In this document: in pieces, positions 8,062 through 18,403 of the stretch | Position numbering within the stretch: position 1 is the first letter of the stretch | How the letters are laid out: every line of letters begins with the position of its first letter | Assembly (NCBI RefSeq): GCF_002847285.1 | Contig: NZ_CP025407.1 | Span: 62,001-126,000, forward strand | Source of the DNA: Streptomyces sp. CMB-StM0423 | GTDB taxonomy: Bacteria > Actinomycetota > Actinomycetes > Streptomycetales > Streptomycetaceae | DNA length: 64,000 bases | Reading direction: 5' to 3' | The notes under the pieces: model-generated | Seen by the model: only the letters and a program-made list of their open reading frames with translations | Told to the model about the DNA's origin: nothing | Database searches by the model: none | Program-made: the position numbers and the translations under genes

Positions 8062-9312
8062 ATGCGTGCCGTCCAGATCCGTCCCGCGCGGTATCGCGCT
8101 GCCCTGCTCAGTAAGTATCTCGACAAGCTCCGGTGCACCGCTGGTCTGACGTTCGCCGGCCTCGCCGGGCGCACTGGTGCCCTCGGGGGCGACTACTCGG
8201 CTGTTTCCTCAGCCACTCTCAAGCGGGCGGCCGCCTGCCGGCCCGTGCCCAAGGAGACCACCGTCGTGGCGTTCGCCCGCGGATGCGGTGCCACCGACAA
8301 GCACGAACACACGGCGCTGGAGCTGTGGCGAGAGGCCCGTGTCGAGGAACGCGGCAGGCTGCACCAACTGCAGGCCCCCGCAGTCGACAACATCCGCACT
8401 CCCGCCGATCTGACCGCCGCACTCGCTGCTGCCTACGAGCTCGCAGGCGCGCCGCCTCTGCGTACCCTCCAGCAACGCGCCGGCACCATCACACACTCCA
8501 TCAACAGCGCGGACTGGCCGGAGGTGTTCCGCCTCCCTCTCGCCACCGTGTCCCGCATCGTCAACCGGCAGTGCCGATGCCCTACCTGGGAGCAGTGCGA
8601 AGCCTTCCTTCTCGGCTGCGGCGCCAGCGGTGAGCGCACGCTGGGCCAGTGGAGGCAGGCGTGGCAACTCGCCACCACGGCCTCCAGGCATGCCGGCAAC
8701 GTGCGTCCGGACGGCCCCAGCACACTGCAGCGTCACCAGGTCCTGAAAGCGATGGTGGGCACCTGGGCCGCCCCACGCAATCCGCAGGCAACTCTCAACG
8801 TTCCACTCGCCCCGCACTGGGCCCGGGCGCTGGGGCGTCTCGACCACAAGGAGATCGATGTCGTCCTCACGGCAGGTCTGAGCCACTACCTGCGTGGCTC
8901 CGCCCGCCAGAACGGCGCAGCCCCCGACGATGCCCTGACCGCCGAGACGCAGGCCCTCCTCGCCACCGCAGCCCACCCCCGGCCCACGCCGTCCACGACA
9001 ATCCATCGAGCAGTGGAGTTGATCGAGGCGCATGCAGCGGAGCCGATCACCATGGCAGACATCGCCGAAGCCGTAGGGATCAGCGTCCGCGCCCTCATGG
9101 CAGGGTTCCGCCACCAAATGGATTCCACGCCGATGGGGTTCCTGCGCGAAACCAGGCTTCAGCGTGTCCGGCAGGAGCTCGTCGCATCTGATCCTTCGAC
9201 AACCACGGTGACTGCAGTCGCGACACGCTGGGGATTCACGCACCTCGGCCGCTTCTCAGCCCACTATCGCCAGCGGTTCCGCGAGTCCCCATCCACCACG
9301 CTACGTCGCTGA
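8062..9312 (+). CDS. Regulator with two XRE-like modules and a C-terminal AraC domain
   Basis: A 416-residue putative DNA-binding protein with unusual architecture. Residues ~15-80 and ~135-195 look like two repeats of an XRE-like helical unit, each ending in a similar phrase (VVAFARGCGATDK and CEAFLLGCGASGE). Residues ~310-416 are a complete AraC-type double HTH (AVELIEAHAAEPITMADIAE then VTAVATRWGFTHLGRFSAHY). The middle (200-300) is a helical linker without a recognised ligand domain. AraC proteins normally carry a cupin or other sensor N-terminally, not DNA-binding-like repeats. It is the second gene of a two-gene operon with a small membrane protein. It appears intact, and its codon use is somewhat less GC-extreme than the neighbours. 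Confidence 0.75.
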   Translation: MRAVQIRPARYRAALLSKYLDKLRCTAGLTFAGLAGRTGALGGDYSAVSSATLKRAAACRPVPKETTVVAFARGCGATDKHEHTALELWREARVEERGRLHQLQAPAVDNIRTPADLTAALAAAYELAGAPPLRTLQQRAGTITHSINSADWPEVFRLPLATVSRIVNRQCRCPTWEQCEAFLLGCGASGERTLGQWRQAWQLATTASRHAGNVRPDGPSTLQRHQVLKAMVGTWAAPRNPQATLNVPLAPHWARALGRLDHKEIDVVLTAGLSHYLRGSARQNGAAPDDALTAETQALLATAAHPRPTPSTTIHRAVELIEAHAAEPITMADIAEAVGISVRALMAGFRHQMDSTPMGFLRETRLQRVRQELVASDPSTTTVTAVATRWGFTHLGRFSAHYRQRFRESPSTTLRR

Positions 9313-9502
9313 CGTATACGCGAGCCCAGACGGCCGGTCTTAGCAGTTGAGGCAAGCGCCCGAGCACGGCTTCGCGCCGAAGCCTTCGGGCGGTAGCCCG
9401 GGAGTTCGACCGGCGGGCCGGGTCCGCGCGGCGGCAGGAGGTCCACGACCGCCGGCTACGCGCCTGGCACACGATCGGGCTGGTCCAGCAGGCAGGGTCC
9501 CG

Positions 9503-11170
<1,668 letters not shown>

Positions 11171-11220
11171 TCACGTACCCGTATGGCAGCGGGCGTGCGA
11201 CCGATTCCCGAGGAGACCCA

Positions 11221-11957
11221 TGGCCGACACCCCCGCATCCACCGTCCAGCGTCCGATACGCGTCTTCCTGCTCGACGACCACGAAGTCGTACGGCGCGGC
11301 CTGCACGACCTCCTCGACGCCCAGCCCGACATCGAAGTCGTCGGGGACGCCGCCAACGCCGCCGAAGCCCTCGCCCGCGGCCCGGCCCTGCAGCCCGACG
11401 TCGCGGTCCTGGACGTGCGGCTGCCCGACGGCGACGGGATCACCGTCTGCCGCGAGCTGCGCTCCCGCATGCCCGGCCTGGCCTGCCTGATGCTCACGTC
11501 CTTCGACGACGACCAGGCCCTGCTCGACGCCATCCTCGCCGGCGCCTCCGGCTACGTCCTCAAGCAGATACGCGGCGCCGAGATCGTCAACGCGGTACGC
11601 ACCGTCGCCACCGGCCAGTCGATGCTCGACCCGGCCACCACCACCCGGCTGATGGACACCCTGCGCCAGGAGGCCGAGCCCGACCCCGAGGACGCGGCGC
11701 TGGCCTCGCTGACCGACCGCGAACGCGACGTCCTCGACCTCATCGGCGACGGGCTGACCAACCGGGAGATCGGCACGCAGCTCTACCTCTCCGAAAAGAC
11801 CGTCAAGAACCACATCTCCCGCATGCTGGCCAAACTCGGCGTCGAGCGGCGCATCCAGGCAGCGATGATCGCCAGCCAGGCCAGGGGGGCGGGCGCGGAC
11901 GGCAAGCGGGCGGACGGCAAGCGGGCGGACGGCAAGCGGGCGGACGGCCGCCACTGA
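11221..11957 (+). CDS. NarL/DevR-type response regulator
   Basis: A 245-residue two-component response regulator. The receiver domain covers residues ~12-128, with the acidic pair Asp19-Asp20, phospho-acceptor Asp65 ([13 protein letters not shown]), Thr and Lys in their usual places (MLTSF, YVLKQI). The LuxR-type HTH lies at ~160-220 ([20 protein letters not shown] followed by [14 protein letters not shown]). The layout and sequence are closest to the DevR/DosR group, which controls hypoxia and dormancy genes. A GAGGAG Shine-Dalgarno stands before the ATG. The C-terminus carries three ADGKR repeats that are not part of the family. It is flanked by two kinase genes: a divergent, ATPase-less GAF kinase and a convergent, complete PAS kinase. 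Confidence 0.9.
11895..11950 (+). repeat. 15-base tandem repeat encoding ADGKR units
   Basis: GCGGACGGCAAGCGG is repeated three times in tandem with a fourth partial copy, at the very 3' end of the response-regulator gene. It adds a basic tail of ADGKR units, a likely product of slipped replication. Confidence 0.85.
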
Positions 11958-11981
11958 CCCGGCCGTGGCGGGCGGTCGTGC

Positions 11982-13166
11982 TCAGGGCCGGTCGGATCCG
12001 CCGGGGTGCCCGGTCAGGGGGACGCGCCACGCCAGCCGGGTGCCGCCGCCCGGCCGGCCGGTGACCTCGAAGGTGCCGCCCAACTGCGTCGCGCGCTCAC
12101 GCAGGTTGGCCAGCCCGCTGCGGCGCGTACCGGGGCCGAGGCCGCGGCCGTTGTCGCTGACGGTCAGCAGTAGCTCCGTGCCGGTGTCGAGCACGACCTC
12201 GGCGGCGGAAGCCTTGGCGTGCTTGCCGATGTTGGACAGCGCTTCGCGCAGCACGGCCAGCAGATGGACGCCGACCTCCTGCGGTATGGCGGTGTCGACC
12301 GGCCCGTCGAAGGTGACGGTGGGCGCGAAGCCGAGAGGGCGGCGGGCGGCGGAGGCCGCGTCGAAGATCTGCGCCCGCAGGCTCGTCGCCTGCTGTGGGG
12401 CGCGGTGCAGATCGAAGATCGCGTTGCGCAGTTCCTCGATGGTGGCGTCGAGTTCGCCGACTACCCCGTCGATGCGGTCGACGGCCCGGTCGTGGTCGAG
12501 GAGGGCGGTAACGCTCTGCAGCGTCAGACCGGCGGCGAACACCCGCTGGATGACCATGTCGTGCAGGTCGCGCGCGATCCGCTCGCGGTCGGCCATCACC
12601 TCCCGCTCCGCGCGGGCGGCGGCCAGCTCTGACTGCAGAACCAGCCGCCGGCCGATGTCCTGGGCCACGATCGCGTAGCCGGTGACCGCCCCGTCGCTTC
12701 CCCGCATGGCGGACACGGTCACGGATACGTCGACCAGGCCGCCGTCGGCACGGTGCCAGCGGGTCTCCACCGGCTCGGCGTGCTCCCCCGCCGCCGCACC
12801 GGCCAGCGCGTCCTCGAACGCCGGCAGCGCACCCTCGGGAAGGAGTTCGTCGGCGGAGCGGCCCACGATGGCGTCGGCGTCGTGGCCCAGGAGACGGGCC
12901 GCGCCCGGGTTCCAGGTCTGGATCGTACGCAGCGGATCGATGGAGATCACTGCGTCCCCGGAGGCCACGACGATGGCGGCGAGCCGTGCGGCGGCGCCGC
13001 GCGCCTCCTCCAGTTCGGTGTGCAGGGCGATGAGGCCGTGGTCGGCGTCGCTCAGCTCGCGGCTCAGCTCGGCGATCTGCCGCCCGGCCTCGGCCAGTTC
13101 TCTCTCCCGCCGCCGGAGCGCCTCCTGCGCCTCGGCGAGCGTACGCGGCGGGGGTGTGCTGGTCAC
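11982..13166 (-). CDS. PAS-domain sensor histidine kinase
   Basis: A 394-residue cytoplasmic NarL-class kinase. A coiled coil (residues ~8-60) precedes a PAS domain (~60-175, including TIQTWNPGAARLLGHDADAI). Next come HisKA_3 (RERIARDLHDMVIQRVF, with His202 as acceptor) and an HATPase_c domain (~290-385), with the N-box LREALSNIGKHAKA and the G-box DNGRGLG. No membrane span is present, so the signal is sensed inside the cell. Its GTG start overlaps the stop of the preceding phosphatase gene by four bases (GTGA), making it the fifth gene of the rsb operon. It ends 24 bases from the convergent response-regulator gene, the nearest candidate partner. Confidence 0.88.
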   Translation of the reverse strand: MTSTPPPRTLAEAQEALRRRERELAEAGRQIAELSRELSDADHGLIALHTELEEARGAAARLAAIVVASGDAVISIDPLRTIQTWNPGAARLLGHDADAIVGRSADELLPEGALPAFEDALAGAAAGEHAEPVETRWHRADGGLVDVSVTVSAMRGSDGAVTGYAIVAQDIGRRLVLQSELAAARAEREVMADRERIARDLHDMVIQRVFAAGLTLQSVTALLDHDRAVDRIDGVVGELDATIEELRNAIFDLHRAPQQATSLRAQIFDAASAARRPLGFAPTVTFDGPVDTAIPQEVGVHLLAVLREALSNIGKHAKASAAEVVLDTGTELLLTVSDNGRGLGPGTRRSGLANLRERATQLGGTFEVTGRPGGGTRLAWRVPLTGHPGGSDRP

Positions 13167-14236
13167 GTCGCCTCCCCCTCGCTGTACGGGCCTCCCCGCT
13201 CCCATGACGGAACCTCCCTGACGATCAGCACGGTCGCGTCGTCGGCCGGCCGGCCGTGGTCCCGGTGGAGCACGGCGGCGACCAGCACGGGGTCGTGCCG
13301 CAGCAGGCCGCGGTGCCCGGCGAGGTCCCAGCCGCTGCGGATCCCGTCGGAGGTCAGCACCAGGGTGGCGCCCGGCGCCCAGGGGACGCGCTCGACGTAC
13401 GGGCTCGGCGGCGCCGGCCGCGTGCCCAGGGTGCCGGGACGGCCGAGGAGCGGACTGCTCCCGCCGCCGTGCAGAACACGCCCGGTGACGTTGCCGATCC
13501 CGGCGAACGCCAGCGCGCCGCCGTCGGCGTCGATCCGGCACACGCCGAGCACGCCGCCGCGGGTCGCCCGCATCGCCTCGTGCGCACGGGCCAGGTACGC
13601 GACCGGGTCGGTCACCAACTGCCGCCCGAATTCCGCCAGTGCCGCACGCGCGGCCACCGCCGCCGCGGGCCCGTGGCCCAGGCCGTCGACGACGACGGCC
13701 TCCAGCCTGCCGTCACCGGGGCGCACCGCCCAGCCGTCGCCGGATTCGTCCTCGCCCGCGTACGGGACGTTGACACCGCCCAGGCGCCAGCGGGAGGGGG
13801 CTGGCCGGGGGGTCCGGTCGAGGCGGGCCAGGACGACGGTGCCGGTGCGGGTGCTGTAGCAGTCGAAGTCGCGGGCCAGGCGGCGTACGGCGGGGAGTCC
13901 GGCGCCGAGCCCGCCGCCGGCGCGGAGCCGCTCCCCTGGTACGGGGGCGGGTGGGCCGTACGGCGGCGGGGGCATCCGCTCCGGCGGTATCCCGGGGCCG
14001 TGATCGACCGAGATCAGCTCGATGCCGTCGCCCGCGGGGCGGAACAGCACGTAACCGCCGGGGTGGGCGTGGCGCAGCAGGTTGGTGCCCAGCTCCGTGG
14101 CGGCCAGCTCCGCCTCGCCTGCACGCAGCCCGGGTCGGCCGGCGGCGACCCGGGCGACCGCGCGACGCAGGGCGCCGACATCCTCCTCCGTACCGACAGG
14201 GAAACGCAGGTGCGGGGTCCCGGTCACCGCTGCCAC
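13163..14236 (-). CDS. RsbT-like ATPase fused to RsbX-like PP2C phosphatase
   Basis: A 357-residue fusion. Residues ~10-140 are an anti-sigma-type HATPase_c_2 domain: N-box AATELGTNLLRHAHPGG, G1 box DHGPGIPPE, and glycine-rich GGLGAGLPAVRRL. Residues ~155-350 are a SpoIIE-type PP2C domain with metal-binding Asp residues in VVVDGLGHGPAA and LTSDGIRSG. In stressosome systems RsbT phosphorylates RsbR/RsbS and RsbX removes the phosphates; this protein joins a kinase-like and a phosphatase module. It overlaps rsbT by 13 bases and the downstream kinase by four, indicating coupled translation. The ATPase half could be a second switch kinase or a binding module. Confidence 0.85.
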   Translation of the reverse strand: MAAVTGTPHLRFPVGTEEDVGALRRAVARVAAGRPGLRAGEAELAATELGTNLLRHAHPGGYVLFRPAGDGIELISVDHGPGIPPERMPPPPYGPPAPVPGERLRAGGGLGAGLPAVRRLARDFDCYSTRTGTVVLARLDRTPRPAPSRWRLGGVNVPYAGEDESGDGWAVRPGDGRLEAVVVDGLGHGPAAAVAARAALAEFGRQLVTDPVAYLARAHEAMRATRGGVLGVCRIDADGGALAFAGIGNVTGRVLHGGGSSPLLGRPGTLGTRPAPPSPYVERVPWAPGATLVLTSDGIRSGWDLAGHRGLLRHDPVLVAAVLHRDHGRPADDATVLIVREVPSWERGGPYSEGEAT

Positions 14237-14655
14237 TTCTCGATCACCACCGTGGTACCCGAGCGCGGTGCCGAGGTCAGCGTCAGCCGGTCCACCAGCC
14301 GGCGCGCCCCGGGCAGACCGAGGCCCAGGCTGCCGCTCGTGCTGAACCCGTCGGTGAGCGCGGCGTCGACGTCCTCGATGCCCGGGCCCTCGTCGGTGAA
14401 CGTCGCCCGTACGCCCCGCCGACCCCCGGCGGCGACCTGCTCCACGCGCAACCGGCCGCGGGAGCCGGTCGCGTATTTCAGGATGTTGCGGGCCAGCTCG
14501 CTCCCGGCGGTGATGAGCTTGGTCTCGTCCACCAGGCCCAGGCCGGCGCTTCGCGCCTGCGCGCGCAGGGCCTGGCGCACCCGTATCAGATCCGTCTGGT
14601 CGGCGATGACGATGTCGTCCGTGCCCGACACCGCCGTCCCCGCATCAGCCCGCAC
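14224..14655 (-). CDS. rsbT: Anti-sigma regulatory switch kinase RsbT
   Basis: A 143-residue serine/threonine switch kinase of the stressosome, expected to phosphorylate RsbS and RsbR and then to be released to act on a downstream phosphatase. The family core is clear: N-box SELARNILKYATGSRG near 65-80, G1 box DEGPGIED, and the GSLGLGLPGARRLVD glycine loop, ending with TTVVIEKW. Length matches RsbT (about 130-140). The GTG start lies within the end of rsbS (11-base overlap); an in-frame GTG nine codons later is an alternative. Gene order rsbR-rsbS-rsbT is the canonical one. Confidence 0.9.
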   Translation of the reverse strand: MRADAGTAVSGTDDIVIADQTDLIRVRQALRAQARSAGLGLVDETKLITAGSELARNILKYATGSRGRLRVEQVAAGGRRGVRATFTDEGPGIEDVDAALTDGFSTSGSLGLGLPGARRLVDRLTLTSAPRSGTTVVIEKWQR

Positions 14656-15025
14656 GGCGATCGGCGCGGCGCAACCGCGCCAGCAGGGCCAGTCCCTGCT
14701 CGGCGTTCAGGGCGGTGTCCAAACCGCCCATCGGAACGCCGAGTTCCACCAAGGTGATCGCCACGGCCGGCTGGATGCCGACCACCGCCACCTGCGCACC
14801 GAGGAGCCGCACCATGGCGACCATCCGCGTAAGCACCCGGGCGATGAACGAATCGACCACGCTGAGCCCGCTGACGTCGATCAGCATGCCCCCGGCGCCC
14901 GTACGTGCAACCTCGCTCGTCAGATGCTCCTCGATGCTGACGACGGTCGTGTCGTCGAGATCGCCCTGCAACGCGACCAGCAGCGTGTCACCGATCTGCA
15001 TGACCGGCACGGGCCCGCCACTCAC
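14645..15025 (-). CDS. rsbS: Stressosome scaffold STAS protein RsbS
   Basis: A 126-residue single STAS-domain protein that, with RsbR, forms the stressosome scaffold and sequesters RsbT. The phosphorylatable serine sits in LIDVSGLSVVDSFIARVL at residue 59, the same number as the conserved RsbS Ser59 of Bacillus. Secondary elements match the family: GDTLLVALQGDLDDT at the start, QVAVVGIQPAVAITLVELG near the end. The start codon overlaps the rsbR stop by four bases (ATGA) and the 3' end overlaps rsbT, so the three proteins are made in fixed proportion. Confidence 0.92.
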   Translation of the reverse strand: MSGGPVPVMQIGDTLLVALQGDLDDTTVVSIEEHLTSEVARTGAGGMLIDVSGLSVVDSFIARVLTRMVAMVRLLGAQVAVVGIQPAVAITLVELGVPMGGLDTALNAEQGLALLARLRRADRRAG

Positions 15026-16236
15026 AGGGACCCCCGCAGCGGGTCCGCGGACGGGGGCGCCACGTCGTCGCGCTCCCGGAGGAGAGCCAGCGCCAACTGC
15101 AGCGCGTCACGAAGGGTGTTGCGGGAACGCAGCCGCCCCATGTCGATGCCGAGATGGACCATGGACTGGGCGGTCTCGGGCCGTACGCCGCTCAAGATGC
15201 TTTCCGTACCCATCAGCGCGGCGGCCTGGACGGTCCGCAGCAGGTGCTGGGCGACCTGGGTGTCGATGGTCGGTACGCCGCTGATGTCGAGGATCGCCAC
15301 CTCGGCCTGCGTCTCGGCGATACGCTCCAGCAGCCCCTCGGTCAGCCGCGCCGCCCGGACGGAGTCGAGGGTGCCGATGAGCGGCAGGGCCAGCACCCGG
15401 TCCCACACCTGGATCACCGGGGTCGAAAGCTCCATGATCTCGTCGCGCTGCCGCACCAGGCGCTGCTCCGTCTCGCGGCGTTCGGTGACGTCGCGGATGG
15501 CGGCGGCGACCAGGGTCCCCTCATCGGTCTCCAGCGGACTGAGGCTGATCTCGACGGGGAACTCGGTGCCGTCGCGGCGCAGGCCCGACAACTCCAGGCC
15601 CACGCCCATCGGGCGGGTCCGCGGGTCGGCGAGGTAGCCGGCGCGGTGTCCGTAGTGGTGCTTGCGGAACCGCGGCGGAACCAGGACCTCGACCTCCTGG
15701 CCGATGAGCTGTCCCTCGTCGTATCCGAAGAGGAGGTCCGTCTGCCGGTTGGCAAGCCTGATGCGGCCGTCGGGGCCGATGATGACCATGGCGTCCGGCG
15801 CCGACTCCAGCAGGCCCTGAAAGAGGGCGTCCGCGCGGCGCTGCTCGCTGGCGTCCTTGACCACCTCGGCGAAGCCGGACACCTCGCCGTTCGCGTCGCG
15901 GATCGCGGTGAGCACCGAACTCGCCCAGAACCGGGTGCCGTTCCCGCGCTGCCGCCACCCCTCGGACGTATGCCGCCCGCTCTCCCGGGCGGCGGCCAGC
16001 GCCTGCTCGGGCCGCCCGGCGGCGCGTTCGTCGGCGGGGTAGAGCAGGGTGGCCGGCTGCCCCAGGGCCTCGTCGTCGCCATAACCGTGCAGCTCCCGGG
16101 CGCCGCTGTTCCAGCCGGCGATCCGGCCGCCGGGGCCGAGCCTGAGGATGGCGTAGTCGGTGATCGCGTCCAGCAGCGACTCCAGCTCGCGTAGCCGTAT
16201 GTCCGGCTCAGGATCCTCCGCCGCGGCCTCCGCCAT
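15022..16236 (-). CDS. rsbR: Stressosome sensor RsbR with two PAS domains
   Basis: A 404-residue RsbR-type protein. Two PAS domains (~15-125 and ~135-260) carry motifs such as GGRIAGWNSGARELHGYG and DGRIRLANRQTDLLFGYDEG. The C-terminal STAS domain (~275-395) includes ELSTPVIQVWDRVLALPLIG, the classic RsbR signature, and AILDISGVPTIDTQVAQHLL, where the phosphorylation site lies. Bacillus RsbR has a globin-like N-terminus. Here PAS domains replace it, pointing to a redox, light or small-molecule signal. It is the first gene of the five-gene operon, and its promoter must lie in the 375-base gap before the M23 gene. Confidence 0.92.
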   Translation of the reverse strand: MAEAAAEDPEPDIRLRELESLLDAITDYAILRLGPGGRIAGWNSGARELHGYGDDEALGQPATLLYPADERAAGRPEQALAAARESGRHTSEGWRQRGNGTRFWASSVLTAIRDANGEVSGFAEVVKDASEQRRADALFQGLLESAPDAMVIIGPDGRIRLANRQTDLLFGYDEGQLIGQEVEVLVPPRFRKHHYGHRAGYLADPRTRPMGVGLELSGLRRDGTEFPVEISLSPLETDEGTLVAAAIRDVTERRETEQRLVRQRDEIMELSTPVIQVWDRVLALPLIGTLDSVRAARLTEGLLERIAETQAEVAILDISGVPTIDTQVAQHLLRTVQAAALMGTESILSGVRPETAQSMVHLGIDMGRLRSRNTLRDALQLALALLRERDDVAPPSADPLRGSL

Positions 16237-16611
16237 CTCCGGCCTCCCTCCCTACGGGACGTTCGAACTCCGGTCCCCGTCCGGATGCTACTCCCACCGG
16301 TCTCCGGCGGGGCGGGCGACCTGCGACGGTGCGGTGCCGGCGCGTGGTGGGCGGCGCTCCCCGTATTACCACTACTGGATGCACGCGACCGGGACCAGTC
16401 ATTGTCAGGCGGTTTCAGGTGTCAGAGTAATTCGCGTAATCACCGGCCAGAGTCAGCCAGTTAACAGCGGTTGGGACGCAAGAGAGACATTGGTCATCCA
16501 GTCTGCAAATTCCCTGACTTCCAACGCTCGCAGAGCGTGACCGCGTTGTGTCAGAATCCCGCTGACCTGTTCACCCGACAGGGCCTCGCGTACGGAAATG
16601 GGGTACCACCC
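16237..16611. other. Divergent promoter region, rsbR versus M23 peptidase
   Basis: About 375 bases, less GC-rich than the flanks, with no supportable ORF. It includes a TTGTCA about 17 bases before GAGTAA (near 16400) as a possible plus-strand promoter, and a CGCTC-GCA-GAGCG inverted repeat near 16525. Both matches are weak. Confidence 0.3.
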
Positions 16612-17712
16612 TTGCTCTCCAAGCTGTCCGTGAGAACCACCCTCGCCGCTCTCGCCATCACCGGGCTGGTCGCCACCGCGCCCTCGGCAGTGGCCACCTC
16701 CCCGGAGACGGCAGAAAGACCCCTCGCGACACCGGCGTCCGCCACGTCGCCGTCCGCCGGTGTCACCGTGAAGATGCCGGACAAGGTTGCCGACCGTCTC
16801 GGCTCCGGCCGCAAAGCGCTGATCGACGCCGTCTCCGCGGATGTCCTCTCCCGCTCCCACGATGCCAAGGGCCTCGCCCCGGCAAAGGCCGTCAGCAAAC
16901 TCGCCGCCGAGGGCCGCAAGGTGGTCGTCGACGTCCGCACCGTCTCGCCCGGATGGGCCCGCGGGGTGGCGTACGTCGAAGCCTCGCGCAAGGCCCACGG
17001 CCAGCCGGAGGGCTGGCTCTACCTCGCTCACCGCGAGAACGGGCGTTGGATTGCCGGTCTCGAAGGCGACCGCGAGTTCACCGCGCACGTAGCGACCTCA
17101 CCGCTGGTCGGCAAGGCCGAGCGGAAAGCCATGACGGACTACGCGCAGCGCAAGGTGACCCCGGAGAAGAAGGCGTCACCAACGAGGGCTACGGCCAACA
17201 CCGGCGGTCTGCTGTTGCCCTGGATGCCCGACTACTACATGACCGTGACCGGCGGTCCCCACTCCCACACCGGCGGGACCGGCTACTGGAGCAGCCTCGA
17301 CTTCGCCGGCGGCAACGCCAGCGGGCGGGTCCGATCGTCCCGTGAAGGCACGGCGACCTCGATGTGCGGTGCCGGCGGCGGCTGGACCAGGGTGATCCAC
17401 CCCGGCGGCTTCTCGACGGACTACTACCACATGTGGAACACGACCTACTACAACGGGACATCGATCGGGAGCAGCGCCCTGCTCGGCACGATCGGCACCG
17501 ACGTCTGCGCCGGCGGTTCGGCGACCGGCGCCCACGTGCACTGGAGCCTGCGCACGTACGACGCCAACCTCGTCGGCCAGTACACCTGGCTGAACGGCCG
17601 CACCATCGGCGGCTGGACCTGGTGGAACGGCTCCAGCCAGTACACCGGCTGCGGCACCCGCCTCGGCTACTCCGGCTGCCCCGGCACGGCGATCTACAAC
17701 CGGACCAGTTGA
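16612..17712 (+). CDS. Secreted M23-family metallopeptidase
   Basis: A ~366-residue exported zinc endopeptidase, probably cutting peptide bridges in peptidoglycan or Gly-rich peptides. A signal peptide (VRTTLAALAITGLVATAPSA) is followed by a ~170-residue propeptide-like region. The lysostaphin-type catalytic domain starts near LLLPWMPDYYMTV. Metal ligands fit the H-x-D and HxH pattern: the His in GGPHSHTGG, the Asp in YWSSLDFAGG, and GAHVHWSL. The extended spacing between the first His and Asp is typical of the secreted actinobacterial and Lysobacter-like subgroup. The start is uncertain: TTG at 16612 (weak GGAA upstream) or GTG six codons later; the frame is open further upstream. Confidence 0.85.
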   Translation: MLSKLSVRTTLAALAITGLVATAPSAVATSPETAERPLATPASATSPSAGVTVKMPDKVADRLGSGRKALIDAVSADVLSRSHDAKGLAPAKAVSKLAAEGRKVVVDVRTVSPGWARGVAYVEASRKAHGQPEGWLYLAHRENGRWIAGLEGDREFTAHVATSPLVGKAERKAMTDYAQRKVTPEKKASPTRATANTGGLLLPWMPDYYMTVTGGPHSHTGGTGYWSSLDFAGGNASGRVRSSREGTATSMCGAGGGWTRVIHPGGFSTDYYHMWNTTYYNGTSIGSSALLGTIGTDVCAGGSATGAHVHWSLRTYDANLVGQYTWLNGRTIGGWTWWNGSSQYTGCGTRLGYSGCPGTAIYNRTS

Positions 17713-17728
17713 CGGCCCCTCAGCAAAT

Positions 17729-17775
17729 CACCCTTCGAGCCCTGCCGCGCAGCACGCGGCGGGGCTCCAAGGGTG
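17729..17775. terminator. Bidirectional terminator between convergent genes
   Basis: A long interrupted hairpin: CACCCTT, GAGCCC and GCCGCG pair in order with CGCGGC, GGGCTC and AAGGGTG around an AGCA loop. It sits between the convergent M23 peptidase and acetyltransferase genes and probably serves both. Confidence 0.7.
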
Positions 17776-17793
17776 GCAGACCTTGTCGTAGCG

Positions 17794-18351
17794 TCATTCC
17801 TCACTTGAGCTCCACTTTCGGTGCACAGTCGCCTTGCTGCCGGTCACCAGGCTTGCCGGCGGAACGTCATCGGCCACGACTGCACCTGCGGCGACCACGG
17901 CGTCACGGCCGATGGTGACACCGGGCAGGATGGTGGCACCGGCACCGATCCACACGTTCTCCGCCACGTTGATGGGTGCGCCGGTGAGGTACAGCCGCCG
18001 CTCCTCGGGATCAACCGGGTGGCCGCTGGTGATGAACGTGACCTTCGGTCCTATCATCACGCGCTCGCCGAGGCGGATGCCGGCATAGTCCAGGAACGTG
18101 CAGTTCTGGTTGATGAAGACGCGTTCTGCGAGGTCGAGGTTCAGGCCATGGTCCGTGAAGAAGGGCGGATAGATCGTGACTCTCGGCGGCAGAGGCTTGC
18201 CGAGAATCTGCTCAAACAGATCCGCCTTGCCCGCTTCGTCTTCGAAAGGCAGGACGTTCAGGCGGGAAGTGAGCTTGGTGACCCGCAGGACCCTCTCGGC
18301 CATGGCCTGGAACTCGGCGCTGTGGATGCGCATGAGACGGTCGCTGGACAT
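17794..18351 (-). CDS. Maltose/galactoside O-acetyltransferase-like protein
   Basis: A 185-residue trimeric hexapeptide-repeat acetyltransferase expected to acetylate a sugar from acetyl-CoA. An N-terminal Mac domain (~1-60) precedes left-handed beta-helix repeats. The active-site region is ITSGHPVDPEER, with the conserved catalytic His, and the CoA-binding loop is IGAGATILPGVTIGRDAVVA. Length matches LacA/Maa (about 185). The ATG start has an AAAGGA Shine-Dalgarno nine bases upstream; an upstream in-frame start would add an unlikely Pro-rich leader. It is a single gene with a terminator. Confidence 0.88.
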   Translation of the reverse strand: MSSDRLMRIHSAEFQAMAERVLRVTKLTSRLNVLPFEDEAGKADLFEQILGKPLPPRVTIYPPFFTDHGLNLDLAERVFINQNCTFLDYAGIRLGERVMIGPKVTFITSGHPVDPEERRLYLTGAPINVAENVWIGAGATILPGVTIGRDAVVAAGAVVADDVPPASLVTGSKATVHRKWSSSEE

Positions 18352-18403
18352 GCCGCGGTCCTTTCTGCGTACCGGTGACTGGACGAACCTCACTGGATGA
18401 CCA

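Noticed and set aside
13256..15637. A 793-codon plus-strand open frame
   Set aside because: Antisense to rsbS, rsbT and the phosphatase fusion, all of which have diagnostic motifs.
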